Assembly: GCF_002531825.1 (NCBI RefSeq)
Contig: NZ_NWSX01000038.1
Span: 1 to 59,009 of the forward strand
Source: Rhizobium sp. J15
GTDB taxonomy: Bacteria; Pseudomonadota; Alphaproteobacteria; Rhizobiales; Rhizobiaceae
Direction: 5' to 3'
DNA: 59,009 bases
Part shown: positions 57,313 to 59,009 of the stretch, in pieces
How positions within the stretch are numbered: the first letter of the stretch is position 1
How the letters are laid out: every line of letters begins with the position of its first letter
Program-made: the position numbers and the translations under genes
The notes under the pieces: model-generated
Told to the model about the DNA's origin: nothing
Databases searched by the model: none
The model's input: only the letters and a program-made list of their open reading frames with translations

Positions 57313-57836
57313 TCAATGAGGCCTGGATTTTTCGACGAGGAAATCGATCAGCACCCCGCCGGCGGCATGCCCTTGGCCGTGGTGAAGACGATGTAGAACT
57401 CGCTCTCCTCCGATTGCCACTCGGGCAGCACCCGCACCAGTTTGCCGGCTTGAAGGTCGTTCTCGCAGGCGCTTTCGAGCAAAAGCCCGAAGCCGAGGCC
57501 GGCGCGGGCCGCGTCGAGGATGGCGGTCATGCTGCGGCAGGTGAGTCGCGGCTGATGCCGAATCACCTGTTTGGCGCCATTCGGGCCAATCAGTTCCCAA
57601 GTGTGGAACGATACCCATGACGTCATCGCCAGGGTCGGCAGATCGGCGAGCTCTTCCACGTCGCTTATGCCGCCGACGCGCTCGATCAGCGAGGGGCTTG
57701 CAACGAGGATGCGCCGCGCCTTATCCCCGGGAAAAGCTGTCATCACATTGTCGGCATTGAATTTTCTTTTGGCGACCTGTTGCGGCAAAGCCAGCAGATA
57801 GCGATTGGCACGCCGCTCGGCAGCCTCCTCCGGCAC
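57313..57836 (-). pseudogene. Broken LysR-family regulator fragment
   Basis: The frame carries only the C-terminal effector-binding part of a LysR regulator: ILVASPSLIERVGGISDVEELADLPTLAMTSWVSF and AARAGLGFGLLLESACENDLQAGKLVRVLPEW. It ends early at PPAGC; the shifted frame continues VLIDFLVEKSRPH, the usual LysR tail, which indicates a 1-bp frameshift in GCGGGG near 57358. The N-terminal HTH is absent: the upstream 260 bp read as nothing LysR-like. So it is both truncated and frameshifted. Confidence 0.75.
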
Positions 57837-58058
57837 AGTGACGCTATCGCTTCGAAATTAGAAAGAGGCGGGTCTTGAGGGCAAGGATGATGCCGACGTG
57901 CGATACGCCACGTGCCGGTTCGGCTCATCTGCAAAGGCTCTGTTGAAGGATGCCTTGAAAACCGTAGGGGAAAAACGCTGCAAGGACGGTCCGGCAGGGA
58001 AGACCGGACCCGTCCCCGTAGCTGATCGGAGGTCACTCGGATCAGAAACTGATTTGAA

Positions 58059-58084
58059 ATGCTCCCGGCGAAAACCGGGAGCAT
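58059..58084 (-). terminator. Terminator of the porin gene
   Basis: ATGCTCCCGG-CGAAAA-CCGGGAGCAT, a perfect 10-bp stem located 11 bp past the minus-strand porin stop and followed on that strand by TTTCAAATC. Confidence 0.65.
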
Positions 58085-58095
58085 CAGTAGGCAGA

Positions 58096-59009
58096 TTAGA
58101 ACGAACGCTGCAGGCGGAAGTAGCCCGTCGTGGAGTCGTCGCCATCATCCGGATCGAGGTACTGAACCGAAGCCTTGGCGTAGAAGTTGTCGACGATCTG
58201 ATAGTCAACCGTCAGACCGACCTTCCAGGCATCGCCGAGACCGTCGAAGTCATCCGGAACGACCTTGTCGCCGCCGAAGTAGTTGCCGTAGTACTGAACA
58301 GCCGGGGTGATCTTCAGCTTGTCAGTTGCCTTGATGGCGTATTCGGCAGCAACAGCCCATTCAGCCGACGAGTAGTAGGAGTTCGGGCCGGAGGAGTAAA
58401 CGCCAGCGAGGCCGAGCGTGCCGGGGCCGATTTCAACCGTACCCATTGCACGGATAGCGCCGTCTTCGTTGTCGAAGTCCCAGCCACCGGTGATCTGGTA
58501 GCTGAATGCGCCGGCAGTGCCGCCAACGCCGAAGGCAACGCCAACGTTGTTAGCTTCTTCGCCGACCTTGTAAACGCCGTCTTCCAGTTCGTCGACGCTG
58601 AGGCCAGCGTAGAAGTCGCCGCTTTCGTACTGATAGCGGATGGAGTTGTGCAGCGTTACGACAGAACCGATGTCGTCGGTTTCACCGGAGAGACCATCGT
58701 CCCACCAGCTGTAGAACAGACCGGCGCGGAAGCCCGCGACGTCGAGGTAAGCGGAGTCGAGGATGGCTTCCTGGTCGGAGGCATTGTCAGCGTTGAACTG
58801 CATGACGATGACGCCGGTCAGCGGACCGTACTCGGTGTCGCTCTTGGCCGTGAACTGAACCTGACCGCGGGTCACTGCGTCCCAGTCGGAGTCGCCGCCG
58901 ACGTCTTCGCCAACGTTAACCTGGAAACGGATGTAGCCTTCGATCTTGAGGCAGGTTTCGGTGCCCGGGATATAGAAGTAGCCGGTGCCGTAAGCGTCGC
59001 AGACGCGAA
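58096..59009 (-). CDS. Outer-membrane porin (RopA-like), 5' end outside the window
   Basis: The frame stays open to the window edge, so the protein start (signal peptide and first strands) is missing. Visible sequence: VCDAYGTGYFYIPGTETCLKIEGYIRFQVNVG, a Rhizobiales porin hallmark, then alternating beta strands and loops (TRGQVQFTAKSDTEYGPLTGVIVMQFNA, SAYLDVAGFRAGLFYSWWDDGL, WAVAAEYAIKATDKLKITPAVQYYGNY) and a terminal aromatic residue (GYFRLQRSF), the outer-membrane assembly signal. Codon use is strongly optimised, as in a very highly expressed gene. Confidence 0.93.
   Translation of the reverse strand, partial: RVCDAYGTGYFYIPGTETCLKIEGYIRFQVNVGEDVGGDSDWDAVTRGQVQFTAKSDTEYGPLTGVIVMQFNADNASDQEAILDSAYLDVAGFRAGLFYSWWDDGLSGETDDIGSVVTLHNSIRYQYESGDFYAGLSVDELEDGVYKVGEEANNVGVAFGVGGTAGAFSYQITGGWDFDNEDGAIRAMGTVEIGPGTLGLAGVYSSGPNSYYSSAEWAVAAEYAIKATDKLKITPAVQYYGNYFGGDKVVPDDFDGLGDAWKVGLTVDYQIVDNFYAKASVQYLDPDDGDDSTTGYFRLQRSF

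Noticed and set aside
1..59009. CRISPR array, prophage, transposon or tRNA gene
   Set aside because: No regularly spaced direct repeats, phage structural or integrase genes, transposase frames or cloverleaf-forming segments were seen on reading either strand.

Overview
The window looks like chromosomal DNA of a fast-growing Rhizobium (R. leguminosarum / R. etli type). The evidence is high GC with strong third-position bias, a RopA-type porin at the right edge, a RIME-like mosaic repeat, and other short palindromic repeats of the kind common in Rhizobiaceae. I see no tRNA, rRNA, CRISPR array, transposase or prophage.

Layout. 0-7 kb: an exported L,D-transpeptidase, then a class II fumarase (fumC) and a class I iron-sulfur fumarase either side of a cadherin-like secreted-type protein. 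6.8-7.5 kb: a ParE/RelE toxin with a ribbon-helix-helix antitoxin. 8-14 kb: a GGDEF protein, a PPOX flavoprotein, an alpha/beta hydrolase divergent from a MarR regulator over a shared palindrome, LtrA, a DUF971 protein and moaA. 14-16 kb: a decayed coding remnant and a membrane J-domain protein whose HPD motif reads HQD.

16-26 kb is the main accessory system, a regulated sugar/polyol catabolic island. One arm (minus) encodes split transketolase halves, an FGGY kinase and a SorC-type regulator. The divergent arm (plus) encodes an RbsC/RbsB/RbsA-like importer and two SDR dehydrogenases. Three palindromic sites sharing the GTGAAT-N4-ATTCAC architecture sit in front of the regulator and in the divergent promoter region, which suggests one regulon. 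The gene content fits import of a pentose or polyol, oxidation or reduction to a ketose, phosphorylation, and C2 transfer by transketolase. The D-apulose-4-phosphate transketolase route is one candidate, but the substrate cannot be read from sequence.

26-39 kb: a further SDR, an EamA transporter, mobA-mobB, a two-domain KaiC-like ATPase coupled to a hybrid histidine kinase, a cupin and aldo/keto reductase pair, a zeta-type GST, a small exported peptide, Ohr, and an OmpR/EnvZ-type two-component pair. 38-48 kb: a Tat-exported hydrolase, a DipZ-type thiol-disulfide protein, a secreted alpha/beta hydrolase, an OmpA protein with a very long Pro/Ala/Glu-rich spacer, and a polar amino acid ABC importer without an ATPase gene in the window. 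47-59 kb: Usg, DUF2270, a TPR-methyltransferase, two separate ArsR-SRPBCC modules in opposite orientation with DUF1801 proteins between them, an SsuD-type monooxygenase preceded by a possible leader peptide, a 3-hydroxyisobutyrate dehydrogenase-family gene, an AlkD-like repair protein, a broken LysR gene and the partial porin.

Many genes overlap by 4 nt (ATGA) or share operons: toxin/antitoxin, transketolase halves, mobA/mobB, HK/RR, the two permeases, GST/ArsR/SRPBCC, and HIBDH/AlkD. All functions are inferred by reading motifs and family resemblance by eye; no database search was run.
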